Source of the DNA: Gallionella capsiferriformans ES-2 | GTDB lineage: Bacteria > Pseudomonadota > Gammaproteobacteria > Burkholderiales > Gallionellaceae | Assembly: GCF_000145255.1 (NCBI RefSeq) | Contig: NC_014394.1 | Location: 2,914,001 to 2,978,000 of the forward strand | Length of the DNA: 64,000 bases | Reading direction: 5' to 3' | In this document: one piece after another, positions 9,424 to 17,882 of the stretch | Layout of the letters: each line of letters starts with the position of its first letter | Position numbering within the stretch: position 1 is the stretch's first letter | Position numbers and translations under genes: made by a program | Notes under the pieces: generated by a model | What the model was told of the DNA's origin: nothing | The model's database searches: none | The model's input: the letters and a program-made list of their open reading frames with translations, nothing else

Positions 9424-9861
9424 ATGAGAATTTTTAAACTACTGGCAATCACTCTAGCACTCACCTTGGCAGGTATAGGTGCAGCGCAAGCCGCAACGGC
9501 AGTGACTCTTTACAAGAGTCCGACGTGCGGCTGCTGCGAGAAATACGTGGACTATCTGCGCGAGAACGATTTTACGGTGAAGGCGGTGAATGAGTCCGAC
9601 ATGAGTGCCGTCAAGAAGCGTTATGGCATGTCACATGCCGCTAGTTGCCATACGGCGTTGGTGAATGGCTATGTCATTGAGGGGCATGTTCCCGTTAATG
9701 CCATTCGCAAACTGCTCAATGAGAAGCCCGCGATTGTCGGCATCAGTGTGCCCGGAATGAAGATGAATTCACCGGGGATGGGAGAGACAAAGAAGGGAAC
9801 GCTGACCGTTTACGCCGTCCCGAAAGATGGGAAAGAACCGTATGTGTTCTCAGTCGAATAA
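9424..9861 (+). CDS. DUF411 family periplasmic metal-binding protein
   Basis: A secreted protein of 145 residues. ATG 9424 begins a clear signal peptide (MRIFKLLAITLALTLAGIGA, ending AQA). The mature part opens with a thioredoxin-like strand and the motif YKSPTCGCCEKY, diagnostic for DUF411. HAASCHTALVNGYVIEGHVP and a Met-containing stretch (GMKMNSPGMG) follow. DUF411 proteins are found in copper/silver resistance clusters and are thought to bind metal. Direct biochemical roles are poorly defined. It follows the CDF gene by 13 bases. Confidence 0.88.
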   Translation: MRIFKLLAITLALTLAGIGAAQAATAVTLYKSPTCGCCEKYVDYLRENDFTVKAVNESDMSAVKKRYGMSHAASCHTALVNGYVIEGHVPVNAIRKLLNEKPAIVGISVPGMKMNSPGMGETKKGTLTVYAVPKDGKEPYVFSVE

Positions 9862-9898
9862 CTAATCTATTTGCACTCATAAATTTAAAAGGGCAGTA

Positions 9899-10369
9899 AT
9901 GATTGAAATTATTCCAAATTGGCATCCGGTGTTGGTGCATTTCCCAATTGCCTTTGCCACGGCTGCGGTAACCTTTATTGCCGTAGGTACGATATTCAAA
10001 AATCGCTCATGGGCGATGCAGTGCCTGACGATGGGTCGCTGGATGTTGTGGGCAGCGGCCATTTTTTCCTGTATCGCAGCGGTGTTCGGCTGGCTAGCTT
10101 ATAACAGTGTCGAACATGACGAAGCGGGACATCTGGCCATGACGATCCATTGTAACTGGGCACTTGCCGCTCTCGGTGCGCTGGCTTTGCTTGCCGCTTG
10201 GGATGTGTGGCGCGGTCGTTCTTTTACGGCACCCTCGCCAGGTTTTCTGGTTTTGCTGATCGCGGCGTGGTTGCTAGTGGTCAGCGCTGCCTGGCATGGT
10301 GGCGAGGTGGTCTATCGGCATGGCTTGGGTGTGATGTCCTTGCCTGCGCATGAGGAGCATACCCACTAA
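9899..10369 (+). CDS. DUF2231 family four-helix membrane protein
   Basis: A 156-residue inner-membrane protein with four hydrophobic spans. The opening IIPNWHPVLVHFPIAFATAA is characteristic of DUF2231, where the HP-x-x-VHFPIA segment may ligate haem or metal. Further His residues (MTIHCNW, AWHGGEVVYRHG) sit at span ends. The C-terminus is EEHTH. Its place between DUF411 and a small His-rich secreted protein suggests a role in metal stress. Biochemical function is unknown. Confidence 0.8.
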   Translation: MIEIIPNWHPVLVHFPIAFATAAVTFIAVGTIFKNRSWAMQCLTMGRWMLWAAAIFSCIAAVFGWLAYNSVEHDEAGHLAMTIHCNWALAALGALALLAAWDVWRGRSFTAPSPGFLVLLIAAWLLVVSAAWHGGEVVYRHGLGVMSLPAHEEHTH

Positions 10370-10450
10370 TTATTGAAAGGAGGTGTCGATGCGCGTTTAA
10401 ATAATTTTTGTTACAGCATATTTTTTAACCACCACCATTCGGAGAATAAA

Positions 10451-10729
10451 ATGAAACTTAAATCTACATTGCTTGCTGCCACTTTGGTTATATTTTCTGT
10501 TTTCAATGTAACGGCATTTGCCGTTGATGTTCACGACACCAACACCGGAACGGAAAAAACTGAGACAGTTAAGACTGAAAAGGCAGAGGCAAAAAAGCCT
10601 GTGAAAAGACACAATCATATGGAAGAGAAAACCGGCATGCCTGTCGGAAGCACTGCGAGCGGTAAGAGTCATCGTGAATCCATGCCTAAAGACATGCCTA
10701 TGCACGATCACTTGAAAGAGAAGCACTAA
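10451..10729 (+). CDS. Small secreted Lys/His/Met-rich protein
   Basis: 92 residues from ATG 10451, preceded by GGAG. The signal peptide is MKLKSTLLAATLVIFSVFNV with a probable cleavage after TAFA. The mature part is short, highly charged (KTEKAEAKKPVKRHNH) and ends in HDHLKEKH with several Met (MPKDMPMHDH). It looks disordered and could chelate metal. I do not recognise a named family. A GTG start at 10373 would give a 118-residue form but lacks a signal peptide at its N-terminus, so it is not preferred. Confidence 0.65.
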   Translation: MKLKSTLLAATLVIFSVFNVTAFAVDVHDTNTGTEKTETVKTEKAEAKKPVKRHNHMEEKTGMPVGSTASGKSHRESMPKDMPMHDHLKEKH

Positions 10730-10879
10730 ATTACGTGTTTCAGTGTGCGCCAGGATGAACAATATTTTGGCGTACATTTTTTCCCCTTTTGAATTGATAT
10801 GTCGGCTTTTTTGACAAAGCCAGCAAGTCAACTATCAATCAGATTCAAATAAATTTGAAATGAGGCATTGCAGAAAATC

Positions 10880-12148
10880 ATGTTTGCAGCCATTCCCAAT
10901 AATTCCAGAGAACTCCATCGTTATCTGCTTACAAGATTTTTTGTATCAGGCATATTGATCAGCGTACTTGTCGGCACACTTGTTTTTTATCTGGAAAACT
11001 GGAGAGTCGAAAAGATGGCCTTTGAACAAGCTGCGGCAAGTGCCAGACATTTCGATTCCCCTGAAATGCGGAAACTGGTTGCGGCGGACTCTCAAATGAG
11101 TCTGCTTGAACTTGCCAAACTATTGGAGAACTCCAGCTTTGCAGGCATCCGTATTTTCGATTCATCCGGAAAATCATTGATGGAAGCATGGGGGATGGAG
11201 GCCGGCAGTCTTCGAAGTACTGTGCAAGCGCATCAGCATGTTTTTCCAAAGCCAGGCAAGCAACACTATAACTGGCTAACGAATGAGGATGAAGATTTCG
11301 TGCAAGTGCTCATACCACTGCTTGATTCGATGCGTGTGACGGAAGTGTATTTTGAAGGCGTCTATCGTCTTGATGTTGGAACGCGATATGCAAGAAAACA
11401 TCAGGCGCGCAATGCAACACTGACTTCTTTCGTTGCGGTGATTTTGATTTTAATCTTGCTCTACCCCGTTTTACTTGGATTGACGCGGCGGTCCGAGTCC
11501 CTGTCTCAATCGCTTTTGGATTCGAACCTTGAATTATTGCAATCATTGGGTAGCGCTATAGCAAAAAGAGATGCCGATACCGATACGCATAATTACCGGG
11601 TGACGCTGTATTCGGTCAGGCTTGCCGAAACAATGAACCTGAATCGAGATAGCATCGAATCGCTGATTGTTGGTGCTTTTCTGCACGATGTCGGAAAAAT
11701 TGGAGTTCCGGATCAGATACTACTGAAACCGGGGCGACTGACTGCGGATGAGTTTGAGATTATGAAACGCCATGTTGTATTTGGCGGGGAGATTATTCAG
11801 GATTCAACTTGGTTGAAGCGTGCCCGGGACGTGGTGCTTTTTCACCATGAGAAATTTGATGGCAGCGGCTACCCACACGGCATTTATGGCAAGGATATTC
11901 CTCTTTCGGCACGATTGTTTGCTGTGGTTGATGTGTTCGATGCTTTGATGTCAAAACGGCCCTATAAGGAGTCCTTATTGATTGATGACGCATTAAAAAT
12001 TTTGCAGGATGGAGCCGGGGGACATTTTGATCCTGAAGTAGTCGGTATCTTCATAACTGTCGCCGCCACGCTATACGGCGAGATTGGACAATCCGATCGA
12101 GGATATTTGCAGAAAACACTAAAAGTGATAATAAAAAAATATTTCTAG
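10880..12148 (+). CDS. Membrane-anchored HD-GYP domain protein (probable c-di-GMP phosphodiesterase)
   Basis: HD-GYP proteins hydrolyse cyclic di-GMP in the cytoplasm. This one has a TM span at about residues 15-40, a periplasmic sensor-like region (about 45-175), a second span (about 180-205) and a C-terminal HD-GYP domain (about 225-395). The metal and substrate motifs are complete: HNYRV, HDVGKIGVPD, FHHEKFDGSGYP and DVFDALMSKRPYK. ATG 10880 is used, and TTG 10868 is an alternative. It sits inside the metal block, so its sensor part may respond to periplasmic conditions there. That link is inferred. Confidence 0.85.
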   Translation: MFAAIPNNSRELHRYLLTRFFVSGILISVLVGTLVFYLENWRVEKMAFEQAAASARHFDSPEMRKLVAADSQMSLLELAKLLENSSFAGIRIFDSSGKSLMEAWGMEAGSLRSTVQAHQHVFPKPGKQHYNWLTNEDEDFVQVLIPLLDSMRVTEVYFEGVYRLDVGTRYARKHQARNATLTSFVAVILILILLYPVLLGLTRRSESLSQSLLDSNLELLQSLGSAIAKRDADTDTHNYRVTLYSVRLAETMNLNRDSIESLIVGAFLHDVGKIGVPDQILLKPGRLTADEFEIMKRHVVFGGEIIQDSTWLKRARDVVLFHHEKFDGSGYPHGIYGKDIPLSARLFAVVDVFDALMSKRPYKESLLIDDALKILQDGAGGHFDPEVVGIFITVAATLYGEIGQSDRGYLQKTLKVIIKKYF

Positions 12149-12175
12149 TGGATTTCAATAACGATAGGGAAATTT

Positions 12176-12403
12176 ATGGAAAACTCGCATGGGAATAAAT
12201 GCAGCTGTCAAATGTTAAGCCTAGCTGTTACGGGAAGGCCCAGTGCGTGCCGCTATGATTATTGCAAAAATGTCCTGCAGCGTCGTTGGACAATGACCTG
12301 TAATCATGGGCAATCACCTTCGACAGAAAAGCCACCTGTTTATGAACCTGTTGTGATGCATGAGGATGGTATGTTGAATTTATTAAAGAAGACATTAGGG
12401 TAA
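12176..12403 (+). CDS. Hypothetical Cys-containing small protein
   Basis: 75 codons starting at ATG 12176, with AGGG about 5 bases upstream. The sequence holds six cysteines (CSCQM, ACRYDYC, MTCNHG) and ends in a short amphipathic helix. I recognise no family. It lies in a 350-bp gap between two better-supported genes and could be a real small metal-associated protein or a chance frame. The evidence is the ribosome site and position only. Confidence 0.35.
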   Translation: MENSHGNKCSCQMLSLAVTGRPSACRYDYCKNVLQRRWTMTCNHGQSPSTEKPPVYEPVVMHEDGMLNLLKKTLG

Positions 12404-12500
12404 GCACCGAATGAGCGGATGAGTCGGGTGACATGTCAGTAATGCATGGACACACTGGAATTTAATCATTAGACTGAATTCGACTGAATGTGAGGTCAGC

Positions 12501-12968
12501 ATGACGCAGCAACAATCTGAGACGGCTCTATCCATAAGACCCATCCAATTTGGAGCGGGTGCATTTGTGTTGCTGCTCGCCATTAATTTTGCTGTGGTCA
12601 GCCTGATTTCCGGGGTGGATTTCACACTCGAACAGTTTACAAAGTTCTGGTATTTCTTCGTGTCCCTTGCGTTGGGATTTGGCATTCAGGTCGGTCTCTA
12701 CACCTACCTCAAGCAACTTGTCGGGCAACATGGCGCATCAGGCAAGGTGGTAGCGGTGTCCGGCACGACCTCCACTGCGGCAATGGTTTCCTGTTGCGCA
12801 CATTATCTGGTCAATATCTTGCCTGTTCTGGGTGTCACCGGCTTTCTCACCATCGTTGCAGAATATCAGATTGAGTTGTTCTGGGCAGGTCTTGCCTTTA
12901 ACGTGGCCGGTATTCTCTATATCGTACCTAAAGTTATCAACGCTACGCGGGAGCATAAAAAATGCTGA
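12501..12968 (+). CDS. Four-span membrane protein with Cys-Cys-His motif
   Basis: 155 residues and about four hydrophobic spans (near 18-38, 48-68, 82-108, 118-140). The segment AAMVSCCAHYLVNILP puts a vicinal Cys pair and a His in the third span, which resembles metal-handling membrane proteins in copper or mercury clusters. No named family is recognised with confidence. GAGG lies 5 bases before ATG 12501. It overlaps the next gene by 7 bases, indicating coupled translation. Confidence 0.7.
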   Translation: MTQQQSETALSIRPIQFGAGAFVLLLAINFAVVSLISGVDFTLEQFTKFWYFFVSLALGFGIQVGLYTYLKQLVGQHGASGKVVAVSGTTSTAAMVSCCAHYLVNILPVLGVTGFLTIVAEYQIELFWAGLAFNVAGILYIVPKVINATREHKKC

Positions 12969-13378
12969 AAAAATATTTGAGCAGTTTTGCATTTGCAACG
13001 TTGATTGCCTTTGTGCATAACGGCCTTATTACGACATGCGATGCGGCGGAGATTGCGCCGCAAATAAGCAACGAGCGGGGCATCAAGGTAACCACTGCGC
13101 TGCAAGCTATTCCTGCGGATGCGAAAACATGGACTTTTGAGGTGACGCTGGAAACCCATACGCAGGCCTTGAGCGATGATTTGACCAAGTCTGCAACGCT
13201 GATTGTTGATGGCAAGCAATACCTGCCGCTGGCCTGGGACGGCGCGCCGCCCGGAGGCCATCACCGCAAGGGGCTGTTGCGCTTCAAGGCGGTTGCTCCT
13301 CAGCCACGATCAATGGAACTGCAAATACGTCTGGCAGGCGACAAGTCTCCCAGAAGCTTCAAATGGTTGATCAAATGA
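12962..13378 (+). CDS. Secreted protein of unknown function in the copper cluster
   Basis: 138 residues with a signal peptide ending near TTCDAA. The mature region reads as a small beta-sandwich (WTFEVTLETHTQAL, SATLIVDGKQYLPLAWDG, GHHRKGLLRF). No cysteine remains after processing. It shares a 7-base overlap with the membrane protein upstream and lies 39 bases before the copper ATPase, so the three are probably co-transcribed. I recognise no named family. Confidence 0.7.
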   Translation: MLKKYLSSFAFATLIAFVHNGLITTCDAAEIAPQISNERGIKVTTALQAIPADAKTWTFEVTLETHTQALSDDLTKSATLIVDGKQYLPLAWDGAPPGGHHRKGLLRFKAVAPQPRSMELQIRLAGDKSPRSFKWLIK

Positions 13379-13417
13379 TTCACTGAGGCAATTTTCACCA
13401 CCGGAAAGGGGCATGCA

Positions 13418-15808
13418 ATGGCAACTGATCCCGTATGCGGCATGACAGTCTCTGCCGACAGCACGTACCGCCTCGTAGAGAGCGGACAAACTTATCTGTT
13501 TTGCAGCGTGAAGTGTCTGGCCAAGTTTCAGGCAAATCCCACTGAATACCTTAAGCCGGCTGTGACGGCTACTGTTCAAATTGCAGGTGTATTCACCTGC
13601 CCGATGCATCCGGAAATTCGCCAGCCTGCGCCGGGTTCATGTCCCAAGTGTGGTATGGCCTTGGAACCGATTGCACCAGTTACGGCCAAGTCAGGTGCTA
13701 CCGAATATACCTGCCCGATGCACCCTGAGATCGTGCGCAATGAACCCGGTAGTTGCCCGATCTGCGGCATGGCACTGGAGCCGCGCAACGCACCTGATGA
13801 TGACAATACCGAATTGCATGACATGACGCGCCGTTTCTGGCTAAGCGCGGCGTTGGCCTTGCCGGTGTTCGTGATGGCGATGGCATCCGATCTGGCACCG
13901 CAATTCATACCGGATTCCGTTTCGATGACGGTGTTGCAATGGCTGGAATTTTTTCTGGCAACCCCGGTTGTGTTGTGGGGCGGCTGGCCGATCTTCCGGC
14001 GCGGCTGGGCTTCACTGGTCAACCGCAGTCTCAACATGTTCACGCTGATTTCGCTCGGTGTCGGCGTGGCGTGGACATACAGCGTGATTGCGATGTTGCT
14101 GCCGGGGAATTTTCCACCTGCAATGCGCAGCATGGGGGAAACCGTGCCGGTTTATTTCGAGGCTGCTGCGGTGATCATGGCGTTGGTGCTGCTGGGGCAG
14201 GTGATGGAATTGCGCGCACGCAGCCAGACCAGTGCCGCAATCAAACTGCTGCTGGGCTTAGCACCAAAAACCGCGCGCATCGTGCGTGCTGACGGACACG
14301 AGGAAGACATTCCGCTGGAACAAGTGCAGCCTGGCGATGTGCTGCGCGTGCGTCCTGGCGAGAAGGTGCCGGTAGACGGGGTGGTGCTGGAAGGTAACAG
14401 TTCGCTGGATGAATCCATGGTCACCGGCGAATCCATTCCGGTGGAAAAAACGACAGATGCAAGGCTGATCGGTGCCACGGTGAACGGCACCGGCAGTTTG
14501 TTGATGCGCGCCGAGCGCGTAGGGGCAGACACCTTGCTGGCGCAGATTGTGCATATGGTGAGCGAGGCGCAACGTTCACGCGCGCCTATCCAGCGGCTGG
14601 CCGATGTCACTGCGGGTTATTTTGTGCCGGCAGTGGTGCTGGCAGCGCTCGCCACACTAGCGGTATGGGGACTCTTTGGGCCGGAGCCGCGCCTGGCGCA
14701 TGCCATCGTCAACGCGGTGGCGGTGCTGATTATCGCCTGCCCGTGCGCGCTGGGACTGGCCACGCCGATGTCCATCATGGTCGGCACCGGACGCGGTGCC
14801 TTGGCCGGCGTGCTGATCAAGAATGCCGAAGCGCTGGAAATTATGGAAAAGGTAAACACGCTGGTAGTGGACAAGACCGGCACGCTGACCGAGGGCAAAC
14901 CGAAACTGACTTCGGTCATTCCGCTTGCCGGATTTGAAGAGGATGAGGTGCTGCGGCTGGGCGCCAGTCTGGAACGCGCCAGCGAACACCCGCTGGCTGC
15001 AGCTATCGTGAACGGCGCAGAGAAAAAGGGAATAACACTCAACACAGTCAGTGATTTTAAATCGTTCACCGGCAAGGGCGTGGCGGGCACGGTCGAGGGC
15101 AGGGCAATCGCGCTGGGCAATCTCAAACTTTTTGAAGAATTACACATCGATGCAAGCGACTTGCACATCCGTGCCGAGGCGCTGCGCAGCGACGGACAGA
15201 CGGTGATGCTGCTGGCAATCGAAAATAAGGCGGCGGGACTGATCGGCGTGGCCGATCCGGTCAAGGCATCTACGGCAGAGGCGATCCGCGCCCTGCATGA
15301 AGAAGGCGTGCAAGTCATCATGCTTACCGGAGACAACCGCATCACGGCACAAGCGGTTGCAAAAAAATTGGGCATAGACCGTATCGAAGCTGAAGTGCTG
15401 CCTGAGCAGAAAGCCTCCATTGTCAAGCAGTTGCAGGCAGAGGGGCGCATCGTGGCGATGGCAGGCGACGGCATCAACGACGCGCCTGCACTGGCTCAGG
15501 CGCAGGTGGGCATCGCGATGGGCACCGGAACCGATGTGGCGATGGAGAGTGCAGGCATCACGCTGATCAAGGGCGACCTGAACGGCATCGTGCGTGCGCT
15601 GCGTCTGTCACGCGCCACCATGCGCAACATCCGCCAGAACCTATTTTTTGCCTTCATCTACAACGTACTCGGCATTCCGATTGCGGCAGGCGTGCTGTAC
15701 CCGTTCTTCGGCTTGCTACTCTCGCCGATCATCGCCGCCGCAGCGATGAGTTTCAGTTCTGTGTCGGTGATACTGAATGCGCTCAGGCTGAATCGGGTGA
15801 AGATGTAA
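13418..15808 (+). CDS. copA: Copper-translocating P1B-type ATPase with YHS and two heavy-metal-binding modules
   Basis: An inner-membrane ATPase exporting Cu(I)/Ag(I), 796 residues. The N-terminus has no HMA (GMTCxxC) domain. It carries a YHS domain (about 1-45, [21 protein letters not shown]) and two copies of a YCPMHP-type module (about 63-90 and 104-131), each with CPMHPEI and a CPxCGMALEP end. The catalytic core is complete: TGES, the ion site [28 protein letters not shown] and [14 protein letters not shown]-terminal YNVLGIP and MSFSSVSV match the Cu(I)-specific P1B-1 group. Confidence 0.93.
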   Translation: MATDPVCGMTVSADSTYRLVESGQTYLFCSVKCLAKFQANPTEYLKPAVTATVQIAGVFTCPMHPEIRQPAPGSCPKCGMALEPIAPVTAKSGATEYTCPMHPEIVRNEPGSCPICGMALEPRNAPDDDNTELHDMTRRFWLSAALALPVFVMAMASDLAPQFIPDSVSMTVLQWLEFFLATPVVLWGGWPIFRRGWASLVNRSLNMFTLISLGVGVAWTYSVIAMLLPGNFPPAMRSMGETVPVYFEAAAVIMALVLLGQVMELRARSQTSAAIKLLLGLAPKTARIVRADGHEEDIPLEQVQPGDVLRVRPGEKVPVDGVVLEGNSSLDESMVTGESIPVEKTTDARLIGATVNGTGSLLMRAERVGADTLLAQIVHMVSEAQRSRAPIQRLADVTAGYFVPAVVLAALATLAVWGLFGPEPRLAHAIVNAVAVLIIACPCALGLATPMSIMVGTGRGALAGVLIKNAEALEIMEKVNTLVVDKTGTLTEGKPKLTSVIPLAGFEEDEVLRLGASLERASEHPLAAAIVNGAEKKGITLNTVSDFKSFTGKGVAGTVEGRAIALGNLKLFEELHIDASDLHIRAEALRSDGQTVMLLAIENKAAGLIGVADPVKASTAEAIRALHEEGVQVIMLTGDNRITAQAVAKKLGIDRIEAEVLPEQKASIVKQLQAEGRIVAMAGDGINDAPALAQAQVGIAMGTGTDVAMESAGITLIKGDLNGIVRALRLSRATMRNIRQNLFFAFIYNVLGIPIAAGVLYPFFGLLLSPIIAAAAMSFSSVSVILNALRLNRVKM

Positions 15809-15852
15809 CAAGGTTTTTTTGGACGTAAACTTTTTCCTGAAAGGAGAACGTG

Positions 15853-16095
15853 ATGAAACAGGACGAATCTACTAAGCAAGATGCACACTGTGTACCAAGG
15901 GGATACAACTGGATTCTGGTGGTATTTCTGGCGATTGCTGCATTTTTTCTGTTTACCGAACACCGCGCCCACCTGCTGGGTGCATTGCCATTTCTGTTCT
16001 TGCTGGCCTGCCCGCTGATGCACTTGTTCATGCATCATGGCCATAACAACCATGACCAGCATAATCATGGTTCATCCGAAGGAGAGTCAAAATGA
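15853..16095 (+). CDS. DUF2933 family small membrane protein
   Basis: 80 residues. ATG 15853 is preferred over GTG 15850 because AAGGAG sits 6 bases upstream. There are two hydrophobic spans (YNWILVVFLAIAAFFLFTEH, LGALPFLFLLACPLMHLFMH) and a His-rich tail (HHGHNNHDQHNHG). This layout, with the ACPLMHLFMHHGH segment, is typical of DUF2933 proteins found beside copper ATPases. The tail probably binds metal. It overlaps the next gene by ATGA. Confidence 0.85.
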   Translation: MKQDESTKQDAHCVPRGYNWILVVFLAIAAFFLFTEHRAHLLGALPFLFLLACPLMHLFMHHGHNNHDQHNHGSSEGESK

Positions 16096-16736
16096 ATACG
16101 GACGCTCCCGATTATGGCCTGTGGTCGCTGGTCATCATCAACTCGCTGGTGTTCATCATATTTGCATTCAGCTTCACCAAGCCAGAAACGCCGCGCGACT
16201 GGCGCTCGTTCAGCGCGTTCTCGGCCTTCATCGTGGCGCTGTTCGCCGAAATGTATGGTTTTCCACTGACGATTTATCTGTTTGCCGGCTGGTTGCAAAC
16301 CCGTTATCCCGGTGTCGATATTTCCTCCCATAATAGCGGTCACCTCTGGCATACCCTGCTCGGCTGGAGGGGCGATCCGCACACCGATCCGTTACACATG
16401 CTCAGTTTTGTGTTCATCGGCGGCGGATTCATCCTGCTTGCATCTGCATGGAAAATTCTCTATCAGGCGCAGCGCAATCATCAACTGGCGATTACCGGGC
16501 CTTATGCCAAAATCCGCCATCCCCAGTACGATGCTTTCGTACTCATCATGTTTGGTTTCTTGTTGCAATGGCCAACGCTGCTGACCCTGTTGATGTTCCC
16601 TGTGCTGGTGTGGATGTATGTGCGTCTGGCGCATACCGAGGAGCGAGATGCAGAAGTCCGTTTTGGCGCGCAGTGGCGGGAATATGCGGCTCATACATCA
16701 AGGTTCATCCCGCAACGAACACGTTCAAAATCATAG
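16092..16736 (+). CDS. Isoprenylcysteine-carboxyl-methyltransferase-like membrane protein
   Basis: 214 residues with about five spans. The C-terminal half carries the SAM-binding signature of the ICMT/PEMT superfamily: ITGPYAKIRHPQYDAFVLIM and HTEERDAEVRFGAQWREYA. A His-rich loop (SSHNSGHLWHTLLGWRGDPH) lies between. Bacterial members are frequent in copper and silver clusters, where the methyl acceptor is unknown. The ribosome site lies within the DUF2933 3' end, so the two genes are coupled. Confidence 0.8.
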   Translation: MNTDAPDYGLWSLVIINSLVFIIFAFSFTKPETPRDWRSFSAFSAFIVALFAEMYGFPLTIYLFAGWLQTRYPGVDISSHNSGHLWHTLLGWRGDPHTDPLHMLSFVFIGGGFILLASAWKILYQAQRNHQLAITGPYAKIRHPQYDAFVLIMFGFLLQWPTLLTLLMFPVLVWMYVRLAHTEERDAEVRFGAQWREYAAHTSRFIPQRTRSKS

Positions 16737-16746
16737 GAGGTGCGTC

Positions 16747-17223
16747 ATGAACGCCGAAGACCCGGTTTGTCACATGCAAGTCCCAACAACGTCCCATGTC
16801 TGCGAATACGAAGGCATACAGTATGCTTTTTGTTCTGAGCAGTGCCGCGAAAGATTTCTGGCGAATCCGCGTTTATATATCGGACTTCCCGGACACAAAG
16901 CACCCGCACAACTAGGCAAAGAAGTAATCAAGAAACGCAGTCTGATGCTATCGGAACCACTGGATGCCGTTCAGTCCGAACAGGTGAAAAAAGCGCTGCT
17001 TTCGATGATGGGGATACAGGCGGTTCGCATTGCGGCAAACAAGATAGAAATACAGTATGACTTGATACAGGTTACCACTGAGCAGATCGCAGACAAGCTA
17101 AGCTATATCGGTTCCGAGCTCGGCGGAGACTGGGTAGATCGTCTCAAACTGGCCTTTATCAATTATCTGGAAGAATGCGAGGTTGGTAGTCTTGAGGTCG
17201 CAAATAAAAAGGGTTGTCACTAA
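16747..17223 (+). CDS. YHS-domain protein with HMA-like C-terminal half
   Basis: 158 residues from ATG 16747, which has a strong AGGAGG 6 bases upstream. The N-terminal YHS domain (about 1-45) has DPVCHMQVP, CEYEGIQYAFCSEQCRERF and PRLYIG. The middle (about 65-120) alternates strand and helix like a heavy-metal-associated fold (VKKALLSMMGIQAVRI, KIEIQYDLIQVTTEQIADKL) but lacks the CxxC metal site. It is the last gene of the metal block. A role in Cu sensing or delivery is inferred. Confidence 0.8.
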   Translation: MNAEDPVCHMQVPTTSHVCEYEGIQYAFCSEQCRERFLANPRLYIGLPGHKAPAQLGKEVIKKRSLMLSEPLDAVQSEQVKKALLSMMGIQAVRIAANKIEIQYDLIQVTTEQIADKLSYIGSELGGDWVDRLKLAFINYLEECEVGSLEVANKKGCH

Positions 17224-17376
17224 TTGCCTAAAGCAGCGGCCACGAACCTCAGGCTGACGGACTCATTCAGATGCGCCACAACAGATAGAAACCAAGCAAG
17301 ATAAGCAGGCTACATTCACACAACATCGAAATAACTTCTGCTATCTAATCAGACGTTCAAAAATATCTAAACAGCA

Positions 17377-17486
17377 GGTGGCGCTATTACACCATTTTCG
17401 GTGGCGGAATTGCGGGCATTATGGGTGGAGTATTTGAAGTATTTCAGGTGGCGGGTTTGGAGCATTATAGGTGGCGGTTTTCACCA
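17377..17486 (-). repeat. Solitary IS-like end: five degenerate repeats at 23-24 bp spacing
   Basis: The heptamer GGTGGCG (one copy GGTGGAG) begins at 17377, 17400, 17424, 17447 and 17470, giving spacings of 23, 24, 23 and 23 bases. Each is followed by a T-rich half and usually ATTA or ATTT. Arrays like this are transposase-binding sites at IS21-type and Tn7-type ends. No transposase gene lies on either side, so this appears to be an orphaned end. It abuts the point where the response regulator gene loses family similarity. Confidence 0.7.
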
Positions 17487-17859
17487 GAATACGCACCCCC
17501 GAATAAACTTTTCGTATGGCATCGATGAGAATTTCAGGCTCGTTATCCTTAGTCAGATAACCTGATGCCCCCGCATTAAGCGCCCGACTGGCAATCTGCC
17601 CTTCGATATGCATACTTAAAACGAGAATAGGCAACACAGGATGATTGGCACGCAGCTGCAAAATGAGTTCCACACCGGAGAGTCCCGGCATATTCATATC
17701 CAGCAGCAGAACATCGCATGGCACTGACGCCAGCGCAAGGAGCAATTCCTCACCGCAGCCGGCTTCGCCGACAACACGAATATCGGGAACCATAGAGAGA
17801 AGTTGCTTGAGGCCATGCCTGACGATGGCATGATCGTCGACAATAAAAAGTCTGATCAT
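17419..17859 (-). pseudogene. NarL-type response regulator truncated after the receiver domain
   Basis: NarL/FixJ regulators have a receiver and a LuxR-type HTH and are about 210 residues long. This frame gives 146 from ATG 17859 (TTG 17865 also possible). The receiver is intact: IVDDHAIVRHGLKQLL, phosphoacceptor D in VLLLDMNMPG, then LSMH and GYLTKDNEPE. After RKVYSGVRIL the sequence turns into translated IS-end repeats (TYNAPNPPPEILQ) and stops. The DNA-binding domain is absent. It may survive as a single-domain receiver. The cognate kinase gene ends 24 bases upstream. Confidence 0.8.
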
Positions 17860-17882
17860 ATTCAAAATTTAAAAAATTATAG

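Noticed and set aside
10373..10450. Upstream extension of the small His-rich protein to a GTG start
   Set aside because: It would bury the signal peptide behind 26 residues, and GGAG precedes the internal ATG.
14617..15477. Long antisense frame inside the copper ATPase (286 codons)
   Set aside because: A shadow of the GC-rich ATPase frame. The Ser/Ala-rich composition has no domain.
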